This document shows positions 1-9,204 of a DNA stretch of 64,000 bases, piece by piece. The notes beneath the pieces were generated by a model. That model searched no databases, was not told the origin of the DNA, and saw only the letters and a list, made by a program, of their open reading frames with translations. Origin of the DNA: Verrucomicrobia bacterium UBA3214 (GTDB lineage: Bacteria; Verrucomicrobiota; Kiritimatiellia; RFP12; UBA1067); NCBI GenBank assembly GCA_002363575.1, contig DEWI01000155.1, positions 1-64,000 on the forward strand. The letters are read 5' to 3'. Made by a program: the position numbers and the translations under genes. Numbering within the stretch: the stretch's first letter is position 1; every line of letters starts with the position of its first letter.

Positions 1-1
1 C

Positions 2-937
2 ATGTTCTTCTCGCAGAGCCGCATTCTTTCGTTCCGCCAGATGATCTGCGCCGACACGGTGGAAGAGCGCGAAATCGCCCTCGCCAAGATTCTCCCGTAC
101 CAGCAGGACGATTTCGAGCAGCTTTTCGAGGCGCTCGACGGCCAGCCTGTCACGATACGCTTCCTCGATCCGCCGCTCCACGAATTCGTCCCGCATACCG
201 AGGATGAAATCGCGCTGCTCGCCAAGGAGACGCACAAGCCGATCTCCCGCATCAAGGAAATCATCGATTCTCTCCACGAGTTCAACCCGATGATGGGCCA
301 TCGCGGCTGCCGCCTTACCGTCACCTACCCGGAAATCGCGGTGATGCAGACCAAGGCGATCGTCCGCGCGGCGATCAACGTGCAGCGCCGCCACAAGGGC
401 TGGATGGTCAAGCCGGAAATCATGATTCCTCTCACCGGGGACGTGAAGGAGTTCAAGTTCGTCAAGGATATCGTCGTGCGCGTCGCGAACGAGGAAATCC
501 AGGCCGCGGCGATCAAGCTCAACTACGAAGTCGGCACGATGATCGAGATTCCGCGCGCCGCGCTCACCGCGGGCGAAATCGCCGAAGAGGCGGAGTTCTT
601 CTGCTTCGGCACCAACGACCTTACGCAGATGACTTTCGGATTCTCGCGCGACGACGCCGGCAAGTTCCTCGGCGACTACTACGACAAGAAGATCTTCGAG
701 AACGATCCTTTCGCGAAGCTCGACCAGGCCGGCGTTGGCAAGCTTATGAGAATGGCGGTGAACGACGGCAAGGCGACCCGCCCGAAGATCCACTGCGGCA
801 TTTGCGGTGAACACGGCGGCGATCCTTCCAGCGTGGAATTCTGCCACAAGATCGGCTTGAACTACGTCTCCTGCTCGCCGTATCGCGTGCCGATCGCGCG
901 TCTGGCTGCGGCGCAGGCCGCTTTGAAGGACCGGTAA
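2..937 (+). CDS. ppdK: Pyruvate, phosphate dikinase, C-terminal part (5' end outside window)
   Basis: Carboxy-terminal 311 residues of pyruvate, phosphate dikinase, the cytoplasmic enzyme that interconverts pyruvate, ATP and Pi with PEP, AMP and PPi. The visible part is the PEP/pyruvate-binding TIM barrel: GHRGCRL (visible residues 99-105), an EIPRAAL strand, FCFGTNDLTQ, and the catalytic-cysteine motif CGICGEHGGDP close to the end. The frame is open at the window edge and the first visible Met is internal, so the start is upstream; complete enzymes are about 870-900 residues. A strong intrinsic terminator follows, so ppdK ends its transcription unit. In anaerobes PPDK often serves PPi-dependent glycolysis; that use here is an inference. 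Confidence 0.96.
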   Translation: MFFSQSRILSFRQMICADTVEEREIALAKILPYQQDDFEQLFEALDGQPVTIRFLDPPLHEFVPHTEDEIALLAKETHKPISRIKEIIDSLHEFNPMMGHRGCRLTVTYPEIAVMQTKAIVRAAINVQRRHKGWMVKPEIMIPLTGDVKEFKFVKDIVVRVANEEIQAAAIKLNYEVGTMIEIPRAALTAGEIAEEAEFFCFGTNDLTQMTFGFSRDDAGKFLGDYYDKKIFENDPFAKLDQAGVGKLMRMAVNDGKATRPKIHCGICGEHGGDPSSVEFCHKIGLNYVSCSPYRVPIARLAAAQAALKDR

Positions 938-1032
938 AAGCCGCAATCGCGCTTCCCGGGTTCTGTATTGCATGCGCTCCGGCGCGATTCTCCGCGACGG
1001 CCGGACCGGCCGGGAGGCGATTGGCGATGCAG

Positions 1033-1070
1033 GGCGCGGGGCGCGGGTTTTCCCGCGCCCCGCGCCTTTT
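1033..1070 (+). terminator. Rho-independent terminator of ppdK
   Basis: A perfect 15-bp GC-only stem (1033-1047 with 1052-1066) closes on a TTTT loop and is followed by TTTT. It lies 95 bases after the ppdK stop and before the MFS gene promoter. Confidence 0.9.
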
Positions 1071-1103
1071 CGGGAAATCAGCAAACCGCACGATGGGGAA
1101 ATA

Positions 1104-1112
1104 GGATATAAT
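1104..1112 (+). promoter_or_regulatory. -10 promoter element of the MFS gene
   Basis: TATAAT at 1107-1112 in an AT-rich island just after the ppdK terminator. Only five bases separate it from the ATG at 1118, so transcription should begin at or next to the start codon. It lacks the TG of the extended -10 seen at most other promoters here. Confidence 0.6.
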
Positions 1113-1117
1113 AGGAT

Positions 1118-2569
1118 ATGAAGAGGACGAACTTCCGCTGGGCAATCTGCGCAATGCTGTTTTTCGCCACGACGGTAAATTATCTCGACCGTCAGGTGCT
1201 GTCGCTTACGTGGAAGGATTTCATCGCGCCGGAATTCGGCTGGACGGACGCCGATTACGGCACGATCACCGCGTTCTTCTCCATCTTCTACGCCTGCACT
1301 TCGCTCGTCGCCGGCAAGTTCATCGATTGGCTCGGCACGAAGAAGGGCTATCTCTGGGCGATTTTCTTCTGGTCGCTCGCCGCCTGCCTGCACGCTGCAT
1401 GCGGCGTCGCCACGATGCTTCTCTGCGGCTACGATTCTCTTTCCGCGATGGGCGCTGCCGTGCGGCTCGGCGGGCAGGCCGGACTCGCCGTTTCCACGGC
1501 GAGCGTCTGGCTTTTCCTTGCATGCCGCGGGATGCTCGCGCTTGGCGAAGCCGGGAACTTCCCCGCCGCCATCAAAGTCACCGCCGAGTACAACCCGAAG
1601 AAGGATCGCGCGCTTTCCACGGCGGTCTTCAATGCCGGCTCGTCGGTCGGCGCGCTCGCCTCGCCGCTCCTCATACCGCTGCTCGCGAGATATTTCAAGT
1701 CGATCGGCATAGGCGGCGGCTGGGAGATGGCGTTTGTCGCGATCGGCGCTCTCGGCTTCGTATGGATGGGCTTTTGGCTCTGGCTCTACAGGAAGCCGGC
1801 GGAAAGCCCGTATGTGAACAAGGCGGAGCTGGAATATATCCAGAGCGACCGGGAGGATGCCGCGCCGGGTGCGGCGGCCGGCGCGAATGAAAAGCCGATC
1901 GGCTTTTTCAAGTGCTTCACGTTCCCGCAGGCATGGTCGTTCATCGCCGGCAAGTTCTTCACCGACGGCGTATGGTGGTTTTTCCTTTTCTGGACGCCGG
2001 CGTATTTCAAGGACCAGTTCTCGCTTTCATCCGACAACCCCGCGGCGATGGCGCTTCTGGCGACGCTCTATGCGATCGTGACGATCCTCTCCATCGGCGG
2101 CGGTTACCTGCCGAAGTATTTCGTGGAGAAGAAGGGGATGGAGCCGTATTCCGGGCGGATGCGCGCCATGCTTGTTTTCGCGTTCTTCCCGATCGCGGCG
2201 CTCGCCGCGCAGCCCGCAGGCGCCGTTTCGCCGTGGCTGCCGGCGATATTGATCGGCGTGGTCGGCGCCGCCCACCAGTCGTGGTCTGCCAACATCTTTT
2301 CCACCGTCTCCGACATGTTCCCGAAATCCACGGTCGGCACGATAACCGGCGTAGGCACGATGGCCGGCGGCGTCGGCTCCTTCTTGATCAACAAATGCTC
2401 CGGAGTGCTTTTCGATTACAGCGCGGCGCAAGGCGAGGCATTCCGCTTTCTCGGCTTCGCCGGCAAGCCCGCCGGATACATGATCGTTTTCTGCGTATGC
2501 GCCGGTGCGTATCTCGCCGCCTGGGCGGTGATGAAGGCGCTCGTCCCGCAGTACAAAAAGGTAGCGTGA
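1118..2569 (+). CDS. MFS transporter, ACS (hexuronate/anion:cation symporter) type
   Basis: Twelve-span major facilitator protein of 483 residues, predicted to import an organic anion such as a hexuronate with a cation across the inner membrane. The first helix carries NYLDRQ (residues 21-26), typical of the ACS branch (ExuT, GudP), and the loop after helix 2 has motif A-like GKFIDWLGTKKG (66-77). The start is supported because RWAIC...FF just before NYLDRQ is the usual N-terminus. No Shine-Dalgarno is present, in keeping with a near-leaderless message. An Eda-type aldolase occurs elsewhere in the window, so uronate use is plausible, but the substrate cannot be read from the sequence. Confidence 0.88.
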   Translation: MKRTNFRWAICAMLFFATTVNYLDRQVLSLTWKDFIAPEFGWTDADYGTITAFFSIFYACTSLVAGKFIDWLGTKKGYLWAIFFWSLAACLHAACGVATMLLCGYDSLSAMGAAVRLGGQAGLAVSTASVWLFLACRGMLALGEAGNFPAAIKVTAEYNPKKDRALSTAVFNAGSSVGALASPLLIPLLARYFKSIGIGGGWEMAFVAIGALGFVWMGFWLWLYRKPAESPYVNKAELEYIQSDREDAAPGAAAGANEKPIGFFKCFTFPQAWSFIAGKFFTDGVWWFFLFWTPAYFKDQFSLSSDNPAAMALLATLYAIVTILSIGGGYLPKYFVEKKGMEPYSGRMRAMLVFAFFPIAALAAQPAGAVSPWLPAILIGVVGAAHQSWSANIFSTVSDMFPKSTVGTITGVGTMAGGVGSFLINKCSGVLFDYSAAQGEAFRFLGFAGKPAGYMIVFCVCAGAYLAAWAVMKALVPQYKKVA

Positions 2570-2627
2570 CGCCAATCCACGGCCGAGCGCAAGGCATTCT
2601 CGAAAAACACCAAGGAGACACAAAGCC

Positions 2628-3032
2628 ATGTTTGCCAACATCGAAGAGGCGAGAAAATTCTTTTCCGGCGATCGTTTCGCCACGGGGAACGGCATAACCC
2701 TCGAAGAGCTGGATGAAACGCGCTCCGTCGCGAGCCTCGCGCTGGCGGATGGTCACCGCAACGCAATTGGCGGCGTCATGGGCGGCGCGATCTTCACGCT
2801 CGCGGATTTCGCCTTCGCCGCGCTCGTCAATGATGCATCGCGCGCGACGGTCGCCCAGCAGGTTTCGATCAATTATCTCAATCCGCCGAAAGGCGAAAAA
2901 CTCGTCGCGACTGCGCAGTATGTGAAGGACGGCCGCTCCTCCTGCGTAGTGCGCATCGAAATCGTCGATGGCTGCTCAAGGCCTGTCGCGACAGCCACCG
3001 CGCTGGGTTTCAAGATCGCGAAAAAGGCTTGA
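2628..3032 (+). CDS. PaaI-family hotdog thioesterase
   Basis: Single hotdog-fold domain of 134 residues, expected to hydrolyse a CoA thioester in the cytoplasm. The signature stretch NAIGGVMGGAIFTLADFA (residues 45-62) matches the PaaI active-site helix; Asp60 is the likely catalytic acid. The His often found before the GG is Met here, a variant I recall from clostridial-type members. AAGGAG (2612-2617) sits 10 bases before the ATG. The gene is 58 bases after the MFS gene and probably shares its transcript. The acyl substrate is unknown. Confidence 0.85.
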   Translation: MFANIEEARKFFSGDRFATGNGITLEELDETRSVASLALADGHRNAIGGVMGGAIFTLADFAFAALVNDASRATVAQQVSINYLNPPKGEKLVATAQYVKDGRSSCVVRIEIVDGCSRPVATATALGFKIAKKA

Positions 3033-3097
3033 TGCCGCGAGCGCATTGCGCCCGTGCGGCACCGTGCGCGTATTGAAGCGCAAACGAGGGAAGCAGG

Positions 3098-4081
3098 ATG
3101 AAGAATCTGTTCGGGTTTGCCGTTTTGGGCTGCGCGGTCGTCGCGTATCTCTTCCCCGGCGCCTTCACAGAGTGGTTCGGCGTGAAGCTCACGTCTCTCG
3201 TCGTCCCTGCCATACAGCTTATCATGTTCGGCATGGGCACCACGCTCGGCGCGGCGGATTTCATTCGCGTAGTCCGTCGCCCGTGGGCCGTCGCAACGGC
3301 CGTGACGCTGCAATTCGTCTTCATGCCGCTCATCGGCTTCGCGCTCGCCAAGATGTTCGCGCTCGACGCCGAACTTGCGGCTGGCTTCATTCTCGTAGGT
3401 TCCGTCGCGGGAGGAACGGCTTCCAACGTGATCGCGTTTCTCGCGAAAGCCGACGTCGCGCTCTCGGTGGCGATGACATGCTGCTCGACGCTGCTTTCCC
3501 CGCTCGCGACGCCGCTTCTGATGAAACTGCTCGCGGGCAGGCTTGTCGAAGTCGATGCGTCCTCGCTCATGGCGGGCGTAGTGCAAATCGTCGTCGCGCC
3601 CGTTGCGGCGGGCGCCGCGGTCCATGCGCTGTTGAAAGCGCAGTTCGCCGCGCACAAGCGCGCGCTTGATGCGATCCTTTCCGCATTCTCGATGGCGGGG
3701 ATATGCTTCACGATTCTCGCTATCGTCGCATCCGGCAGCGACACGATACGCACTGCAGGATGCGCCGTCGCCGCCGCGGCGATTCTCCACAATCTCTCGG
3801 GATATGCGCTCGGATACTGGACGGCGCGGCTTCTAGGCCGCTGGTCGCGCCTCGACGAACTCGACGCCCGCACGATCGCCATAGAAGTCGGCATGCAGAA
3901 TTCCGGCATGGCGTCCGCGCTCGCGCTCGGCGTCATGGACAGCGCGCGCATCGCGCTGCCCGCGAACGTCTTTTCCGTGTGGATGAATTTCTCCGGCTCC
4001 ATCCTCGCAGACATATTCTCGAAGCACGCGCCGCCGGCCGCTTGCAAACAGACGGCCGGCGCGCCGCAAACCCCAAGCTGA
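3098..4081 (+). CDS. Bile acid:sodium symporter (BASS/SBF) family transporter
   Basis: Integral membrane protein of 327 residues with about ten hydrophobic segments. The pattern GMGTTLGAADFIRV followed by a proline-containing segment and QFVFMPLIGFALA is the classic start of the SBF domain, as are the glycine-rich GSVAGGTASN stretch and the late GMQNSGMAS motif. Members carry bile acids, pyruvate, pantoate or other organic anions with sodium. It is 65 bases after the thioesterase and 4 bases before birA, so the genes from 1118 to 4832 look like one operon. Substrate unknown. Confidence 0.87.
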   Translation: MKNLFGFAVLGCAVVAYLFPGAFTEWFGVKLTSLVVPAIQLIMFGMGTTLGAADFIRVVRRPWAVATAVTLQFVFMPLIGFALAKMFALDAELAAGFILVGSVAGGTASNVIAFLAKADVALSVAMTCCSTLLSPLATPLLMKLLAGRLVEVDASSLMAGVVQIVVAPVAAGAAVHALLKAQFAAHKRALDAILSAFSMAGICFTILAIVASGSDTIRTAGCAVAAAAILHNLSGYALGYWTARLLGRWSRLDELDARTIAIEVGMQNSGMASALALGVMDSARIALPANVFSVWMNFSGSILADIFSKHAPPAACKQTAGAPQTPS

Positions 4082-4085
4082 ATCG

Positions 4086-4832
4086 ATGGACTGGCGCATA
4101 CACCATTTCGAGGAAACGATTTCCACGAATCTCCTGGCGCACGACGGCGCGCCCGGCGACGTCTTCACCGCCGCGTTCCAGACGGGCGGGCGCGGCCGCC
4201 TCGACCATCGCTGGCTCTCGCCGAAAGGATGCAATCTAATGATGAGCGCCGTGGTGGATCTCGGCGGCCTGCCCGCGCATGAAGCCGCCACGCTGCCGCT
4301 CGCCGTCGGCCTCGCGGTCGCCGACGCCTTGCGCGCCTTCGCTTCGCCGCTCGCCATCAAGTGGCCCAACGACGTCCTGCTCGGCGGCCGCAAACTCGCC
4401 GGCATCCTTTGCGAACGCAATGGCGATTGCGGCATCGCCGGCATCGGCGTAAACGTCTTGCAGACCCGCTTTCCGCGGGAAATCGCCGCGCGCGCGACGT
4501 CGCTGGCGCTCGCCGCGAGTCCAGGCCTCTGTTCCCCCGCGGCGAAGCTGGCGGAGAAGGGGAGGACGGGCGCGCCCGCCGTCGATGAAGTCCGCGATGC
4601 CGTCCTCGCGGCGCTTTCGCGCACGCTCGCGGAGTGGCGCGCCGGCGGCTTCGCCGCCATCCATCCGCGTATCGCCGCGCTCGATGCATTGCGCGGGCGC
4701 GTCGTCCGCGTGCGCCAGGATGATTCTCTCGATTCTCCTTTCATCTCCGGAATCTGCGGCGGCATCGCCGCCGACGGCTCGCTTGCCGTCGGCGACGCGC
4801 GCGCATGGGCTGGCGAAGCTCTCGCGGTTTGA
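4086..4832 (+). CDS. birA: Biotin--[acetyl-CoA-carboxylase] ligase
   Basis: Cytoplasmic enzyme of 248 residues that makes biotinyl-AMP and transfers biotin to carrier proteins such as AccB. Visible motifs are ETISTN at residues 10-15, the biotinyl-AMP loop GRGRLDHRWLSP (35-46), KWPNDV in the central sheet and KLAGIL after it, with a short C-terminal SH3-like domain. There is no N-terminal helix-turn-helix, so this is a class I ligase without the repressor role of E. coli BirA. It begins 4 bases after the BASS stop codon. Confidence 0.93.
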   Translation: MDWRIHHFEETISTNLLAHDGAPGDVFTAAFQTGGRGRLDHRWLSPKGCNLMMSAVVDLGGLPAHEAATLPLAVGLAVADALRAFASPLAIKWPNDVLLGGRKLAGILCERNGDCGIAGIGVNVLQTRFPREIAARATSLALAASPGLCSPAAKLAEKGRTGAPAVDEVRDAVLAALSRTLAEWRAGGFAAIHPRIAALDALRGRVVRVRQDDSLDSPFISGICGGIAADGSLAVGDARAWAGEALAV

Positions 4833-4900
4833 CGATGGCGTGAATCACGATTTTGCAAAATCCTTTCCCCCGCCCCCTTGCGGCGAAAAGACAGAAATAG

Positions 4901-4906
4901 TATAAT
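4901..4906 (+). promoter_or_regulatory. -10 element of the TPR/ExbBD operon
   Basis: TATAAT nine bases before the ATG at 4916. A start point about seven bases downstream would leave a leader of only about 3 nt. No Shine-Dalgarno lies between. Confidence 0.65.
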
Positions 4907-4915
4907 ACACTCACC

Positions 4916-7900
4916 ATGAGTTCCAAGCAATTGATCAGGTGTGCGTTTGCCGTTGGCCTCGCGGTCGCCGGCCAGAACGTTTTTGCACAGGCCGAGAGCG
5001 CAGCGCCGGCCGAGGCCGACGAGGCTCCGGCGCCGAAATTGGACGAAGCTCTCTTGGCCGAGACCGGGTATGCGGAAGCGCTAGTAGAAGCGGCGCTTCC
5101 CGACTTCGCGCAAGTCGTGATCGAAGCCGCGAAGAAGAAGTGGCCCGGTCCGGAGGCCGAGGCGCTGTTCTTCGCCATCGAAATCAGCGCCGATCTATCG
5201 CTCGGGAAGTTCGAGGAAGCGGAGAAGAAGATCGCCGCGCTGCCCGATCGCAAAAGCTCGAAGTACTGGGGCGCGCGTCTCGCCGTCGCCAACAACTTCG
5301 CCGCGCACGGCCAGAAGAAGGAGTGCTCGGCGATCTACGAAGAATTCTTCAAGGTGTTCGCGAAGCCGCCGGCGGAACTCCGCTCCTTCTTCCTCCAGGC
5401 TTCGTTCGCCTACGGACAGATTCTCATAGCCGACAAGCAGTTTGAGAAGGCCGCCGAACGCTACAGCGCGCTCCTTAAGCAGATCAACAAGGACGGCAGC
5501 GAAGACGAGGCGAATTCCTGGTGCAACGTCGCCTGCGAAACCTGCGAGCTCTACCTCCGCCTGGCCGCCGCCGTCCCGGATGTGAAAGGCGCGCCGGACG
5601 TCAAGGCGCGCGCCAAGTATCTCGACCCCGCCAAGAAACTCATCGACAAGCTCCTCTGGTCCCCGGACAAGCCCGTATTCTTCGGCCGCGCGATCGCGAT
5701 GCTCGCCCACGTCGAACTCTTGAAGGGAGACGTGAAGAAGGCGCAGGCCGTCATCGACGACTATATGGATCAGCTCGCCGAAATCCACAAAGCGATCAAA
5801 GAAGTCGATCCAGACGGACGGCTCGGCCTCCTGAGGCAGTCGGCGATGCCGCTTTGCCGCTACATGCTCGCGGAGATTCTCTGGAACGAGGCGCAGAAGG
5901 CTTTCAAGGCTGCGAACAGGGACGACGCGAAGATCAAGGATCTGATGTTCGGCGCGATCGTCGCCGGCAAGAAGCGCAACGGCCAGGGCGCGTTCAACCA
6001 CGCCCTCAACGTGTTCATCCAGTATCCCGAATCCGCGTGGGCGGCGAAGGCAGGCGAAATGTCCGAAGCGATTCGCGAGTTCGCAGAGAAGAACTACAAC
6101 GCGAAAATTAAAACGAACGTGACGGCCGAGCAGCTCGCCACCGTAAGGGCGATGCAGTTCCGCGCCGGCTTCGAGAAGGTCGCTGAGAACGACTACGAAG
6201 GCGCGATAACGGATCTCTTCAACGCGCTCAAGGACTACCCGGAAGGCAAGGAGTCCATTCAGGCCGTCGAAATGCTGATCAAGTGCTACTCCAACTTGAT
6301 CATGCGCAAGAAGAACGACCCAGCCGCCGTCGCGTGGCGCCAGGATCTCGACGCGATCGAAGGCTATCTCTCCGAGCGCTTCGCAGGCTGCAAGGACAAG
6401 GCGCTCATGACCATGGCGGGCGATGCGACCGTCCGCGCCGCCATCGGCGAGAAGGAGCGCGGCGAAATCACCCGCGCCGATACTCTCCAGAAAGCTTTCT
6501 ACGTAAACTACACCCGCCACGCGAATGCGCCGAACATGGCCGCCGCCGCCGCCGGCGAGGCGCAGACCGCAGAAAGATGGGCCGACGCCATAGCGCTCTG
6601 GAAACTCTTCGGGGAGTATTACAAGAACGACAATCTCTACGGCGCGTCTCTCGCCAGCCTCGCCTACTGCTACGACAAAGCCGGCGACAGGGCCAATGCC
6701 ATCGCTGCAATGAAGCGCTATCTCGATCCCGCCGACAACAAGTCGGTGGACGAGAATCTTCTGCGCAAGTCGCAGATTCAGATGAACCTCGCCATGACTT
6801 ACCAGAAGGACGGCTTCGCCATGATCGACCAGGCCGCGACCAACCAGACGGAAGAAGCCGTCAACAAGCAGGTCGCGATGGGCTGCGCGCAGATCATCCG
6901 AGGCATCAAGCAGTTCAAGGATTTCGCCGCCTTCGCCGACAAGATGCTCGCCGATCCCGCCGTCACCGCGAAGGACAAGGAGCAATATACGCAGCTTAAG
7001 GAAGGCGCGCTATTCCTCGCCGGCGACAGCTGGCGCCGCCTCAAAAAGCCAGAAGCCAAGCTCGAAGACTTCCGCAAGCGCGCCGCCGCCAGCCTCGAAG
7101 ACTACGTGAAGCAGTTCCCTAAGGGCAAGTACGCCGCCAAGTCCTACGTGCTTCTCGGCACGCTCTACACCGCGATCGGCGATATAGAAAATTCGAAGGG
7201 CGCGCTCGACCGCCTCACGAAGCAGTTCCCCGATTCCGAGGAAGCGCGCGACGCCAAGCCGCGTCTCGCCAAGAGCTTGATCGAGATGGGCATGGAGCGC
7301 GAAGCCACGGATATCTATTCCGAGATGATTCGCTCGGAAGGCGGGAACTATACCTGCTGGGATTTCGTGAGAGCCGGCGAGTCGCTTATCGATGCGAAGA
7401 GCTGGGGCCTCGCAGACCAGGCGTTTGAAAAGGCGATTTCCCTCGCCGGCACAAACCACTGGTCGGCGGTAGCGCGCGCGCGAATCGGCCAGGCGAAATC
7501 GCTCTATCGCCAGAAGAACTACGCAGAGGCTCGCGAGGCGATCGACGCCATCCTCGAAAATCAAAAGCTCAAGAATCTTCCGCAGGCGGCCGACGCCAAT
7601 TTCCTGCTCGTCGATGTCGCATCAGAACAGGGCGTGGGCGAGAAGCGCGATGCGCGCCTTCGCGCCAGCCACTTCGGAGCCGCGATGGCGGCGCTCAAGC
7701 GCCTCCGCAACGGCTATTGGCGCCAGAAGCCGCAGGAAGAGCGCGACAAGCTCGATATCATGTCCGCCGAAATCCGCATTCGCCGCATGAATGCCGAGGA
7801 GGCGATGGGCTTGAAGGAAGAGGCGGTGGAAACCGCGCGCGGCGCCGCCGGTTCGCTTCAGGCGTTCCTGCAATCCCGCGTGCCGACTCCGGAGCAGCCG

Positions 7901-8227
7901 CTTGAAAAGATGACCGCCGTGCAGATCGCCAATCTCGAGCAGGCGTACACGCTGCTTGTGCCGCTCTTCACCAAGATTCCCGATCAAGGCTCGTTCGTGC
8001 TGAAGTTCGGCCAGGAATACATGAACATGTTCCCGAACGGCGCAGCGCGCACCGAAATCCAGAACTGCATCAATCAGGCCAAGGCCTCCGGCGCAGTCCT
8101 TACAGAGGAAACTGAGAACGCCGCCGCCGCCGCCGCCGCCGCGGGCGCGGCCGCCGAAGCCGCGCAGCCCGAAGAGAAGATCGAGGTCGTGCCCGATGCT
8201 GAGGGGCAGGCCGAACAAGCCAACTGA
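4916..8227 (+). CDS. Large secreted tetratricopeptide-repeat protein of the ExbB/ExbD cluster
   Basis: Protein of 1,103 residues that starts with a signal peptide (hydrophobic core at about 8-20, cut near NVFAQA) and continues with helical TPR-like repeats over nearly its whole length, for example FLQASFAYGQIL and FEKAAERYSALL. The C-terminus is a poly-alanine and acidic tail encoded by GCC repeats near 8119-8141. It is first in an apparent operon with a second secreted protein, ExbB, two ExbDs and a TonB-like toroid protein, so it is probably a periplasmic scaffold or partner of the proton-driven complex; that role is inferred. It overlaps no other credible gene; antisense frames here are by-products of high GC. 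Confidence 0.8.
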   Translation: MSSKQLIRCAFAVGLAVAGQNVFAQAESAAPAEADEAPAPKLDEALLAETGYAEALVEAALPDFAQVVIEAAKKKWPGPEAEALFFAIEISADLSLGKFEEAEKKIAALPDRKSSKYWGARLAVANNFAAHGQKKECSAIYEEFFKVFAKPPAELRSFFLQASFAYGQILIADKQFEKAAERYSALLKQINKDGSEDEANSWCNVACETCELYLRLAAAVPDVKGAPDVKARAKYLDPAKKLIDKLLWSPDKPVFFGRAIAMLAHVELLKGDVKKAQAVIDDYMDQLAEIHKAIKEVDPDGRLGLLRQSAMPLCRYMLAEILWNEAQKAFKAANRDDAKIKDLMFGAIVAGKKRNGQGAFNHALNVFIQYPESAWAAKAGEMSEAIREFAEKNYNAKIKTNVTAEQLATVRAMQFRAGFEKVAENDYEGAITDLFNALKDYPEGKESIQAVEMLIKCYSNLIMRKKNDPAAVAWRQDLDAIEGYLSERFAGCKDKALMTMAGDATVRAAIGEKERGEITRADTLQKAFYVNYTRHANAPNMAAAAAGEAQTAERWADAIALWKLFGEYYKNDNLYGASLASLAYCYDKAGDRANAIAAMKRYLDPADNKSVDENLLRKSQIQMNLAMTYQKDGFAMIDQAATNQTEEAVNKQVAMGCAQIIRGIKQFKDFAAFADKMLADPAVTAKDKEQYTQLKEGALFLAGDSWRRLKKPEAKLEDFRKRAAASLEDYVKQFPKGKYAAKSYVLLGTLYTAIGDIENSKGALDRLTKQFPDSEEARDAKPRLAKSLIEMGMEREATDIYSEMIRSEGGNYTCWDFVRAGESLIDAKSWGLADQAFEKAISLAGTNHWSAVARARIGQAKSLYRQKNYAEAREAIDAILENQKLKNLPQAADANFLLVDVASEQGVGEKRDARLRASHFGAAMAALKRLRNGYWRQKPQEERDKLDIMSAEIRIRRMNAEEAMGLKEEAVETARGAAGSLQAFLQSRVPTPEQPLEKMTAVQIANLEQAYTLLVPLFTKIPDQGSFVLKFGQEYMNMFPNGAARTEIQNCINQAKASGAVLTEETENAAAAAAAAGAAAEAAQPEEKIEVVPDAEGQAEQAN

Positions 8228-8314
8228 ACAGCCGCGGCTCTCGGCGCACGGCGCCGCGCACCGCGCAACATCCGGCAGTAAATCTCAGAACGCACTTTCC
8301 AGGAGAAAAACGAA

Positions 8315-9088
8315 ATGAAGAAACTCGCAGTATCTTTGCTCGCGGCATTGGCCGCCTCGTCCGTCTGGGCGATCCAGGGAACGCTCACGCCCGATGGCGG
8401 CGCTCCGATCAGGGGCGACATCAAATGGAAGCCCGCCTCCAAGAAGTACACCATCGAATACAAGAAAGGGCCGTCGGTCATTTCCGGCGAATTCACGCCG
8501 CAGGAAGTCGCTTCTCTCGACATCCCCGCGCCTGCCGCTCTCGACAAGGCCGTTGAACTCGTCGCCGCGGGTCAGGGCGCTTCAGCGATCCCGATGCTCG
8601 CGAAGATCGCCGCGGAGTACAAGATGCTCGTCTGGGACAAGCCGGCCGCCAGGCATCTCGTCGATGCCTATCTCGCCGCGAACAATCCGCAGAAGGCCGA
8701 GGAAGTCGCGCGCGGTATTATAGCCGACGACAAGGACGCCGCCTTTACCGGCGAGTTCGCGCCCTCATACTGGCAGATTCTGCTCAAGCTCGGCAAAACC
8801 TCCCAGCTCGAAAACCTCCTCAAGAAAGCCGTCGCCACAGGCGACCGCGCAACAAGCGCCGCCGCTCTCGTCATGCGCGGCGACATCATCCTCGCGCAGG
8901 GCGGCGACAATGCCGACACCTACAACAAGGCGCTTGTCGATGCCTTCTTGCGCGTCGGCCTCATGTACACCGACGAGCCGTGCCGCGAGGTGCGCGCCAC
9001 CGCGCTAATGAAGGCGGCGCAGTGCTTCGACAAGCTCCACCAGGCCTCCCGCGCCGAAGATATGCGCGCGCGCGCCAAGGCGATCTGA
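8315..9088 (+). CDS. Secreted helical-repeat protein, ExbB/ExbD cluster
   Basis: Protein of 257 residues with a clear signal peptide (positive start, core SLLAALAAS, likely cut after VWA at residue 19). Residues 20-65 form a beta-rich segment (RGDIKWKP, YTIEYKKG), followed by TPR-like helices to the end. It is 87 bases after the large TPR gene with AGGAG before the start, and 116 bases before exbB. Position and topology suggest a periplasmic accessory of the ExbB/ExbD complex. I do not recognise a named family. Confidence 0.72.
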   Translation: MKKLAVSLLAALAASSVWAIQGTLTPDGGAPIRGDIKWKPASKKYTIEYKKGPSVISGEFTPQEVASLDIPAPAALDKAVELVAAGQGASAIPMLAKIAAEYKMLVWDKPAARHLVDAYLAANNPQKAEEVARGIIADDKDAAFTGEFAPSYWQILLKLGKTSQLENLLKKAVATGDRATSAAALVMRGDIILAQGGDNADTYNKALVDAFLRVGLMYTDEPCREVRATALMKAAQCFDKLHQASRAEDMRARAKAI

Positions 9089-9204
9089 CAAGCCGCATGC
9101 CCGCGAAGGCGTGCGCGCGCCCCGTCGGCGCGGCGCGCCATCCGGCGAACCGCAAACTTTTTTCCGTCGATTACAACACCTAACACTTCAAAGGAAACAA
9201 AAAG

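Noticed and set aside
1118-4832. Genomic island
   Set aside because: Base composition and codon use match the rest, and no integrase, tRNA border or flanking repeat was seen.
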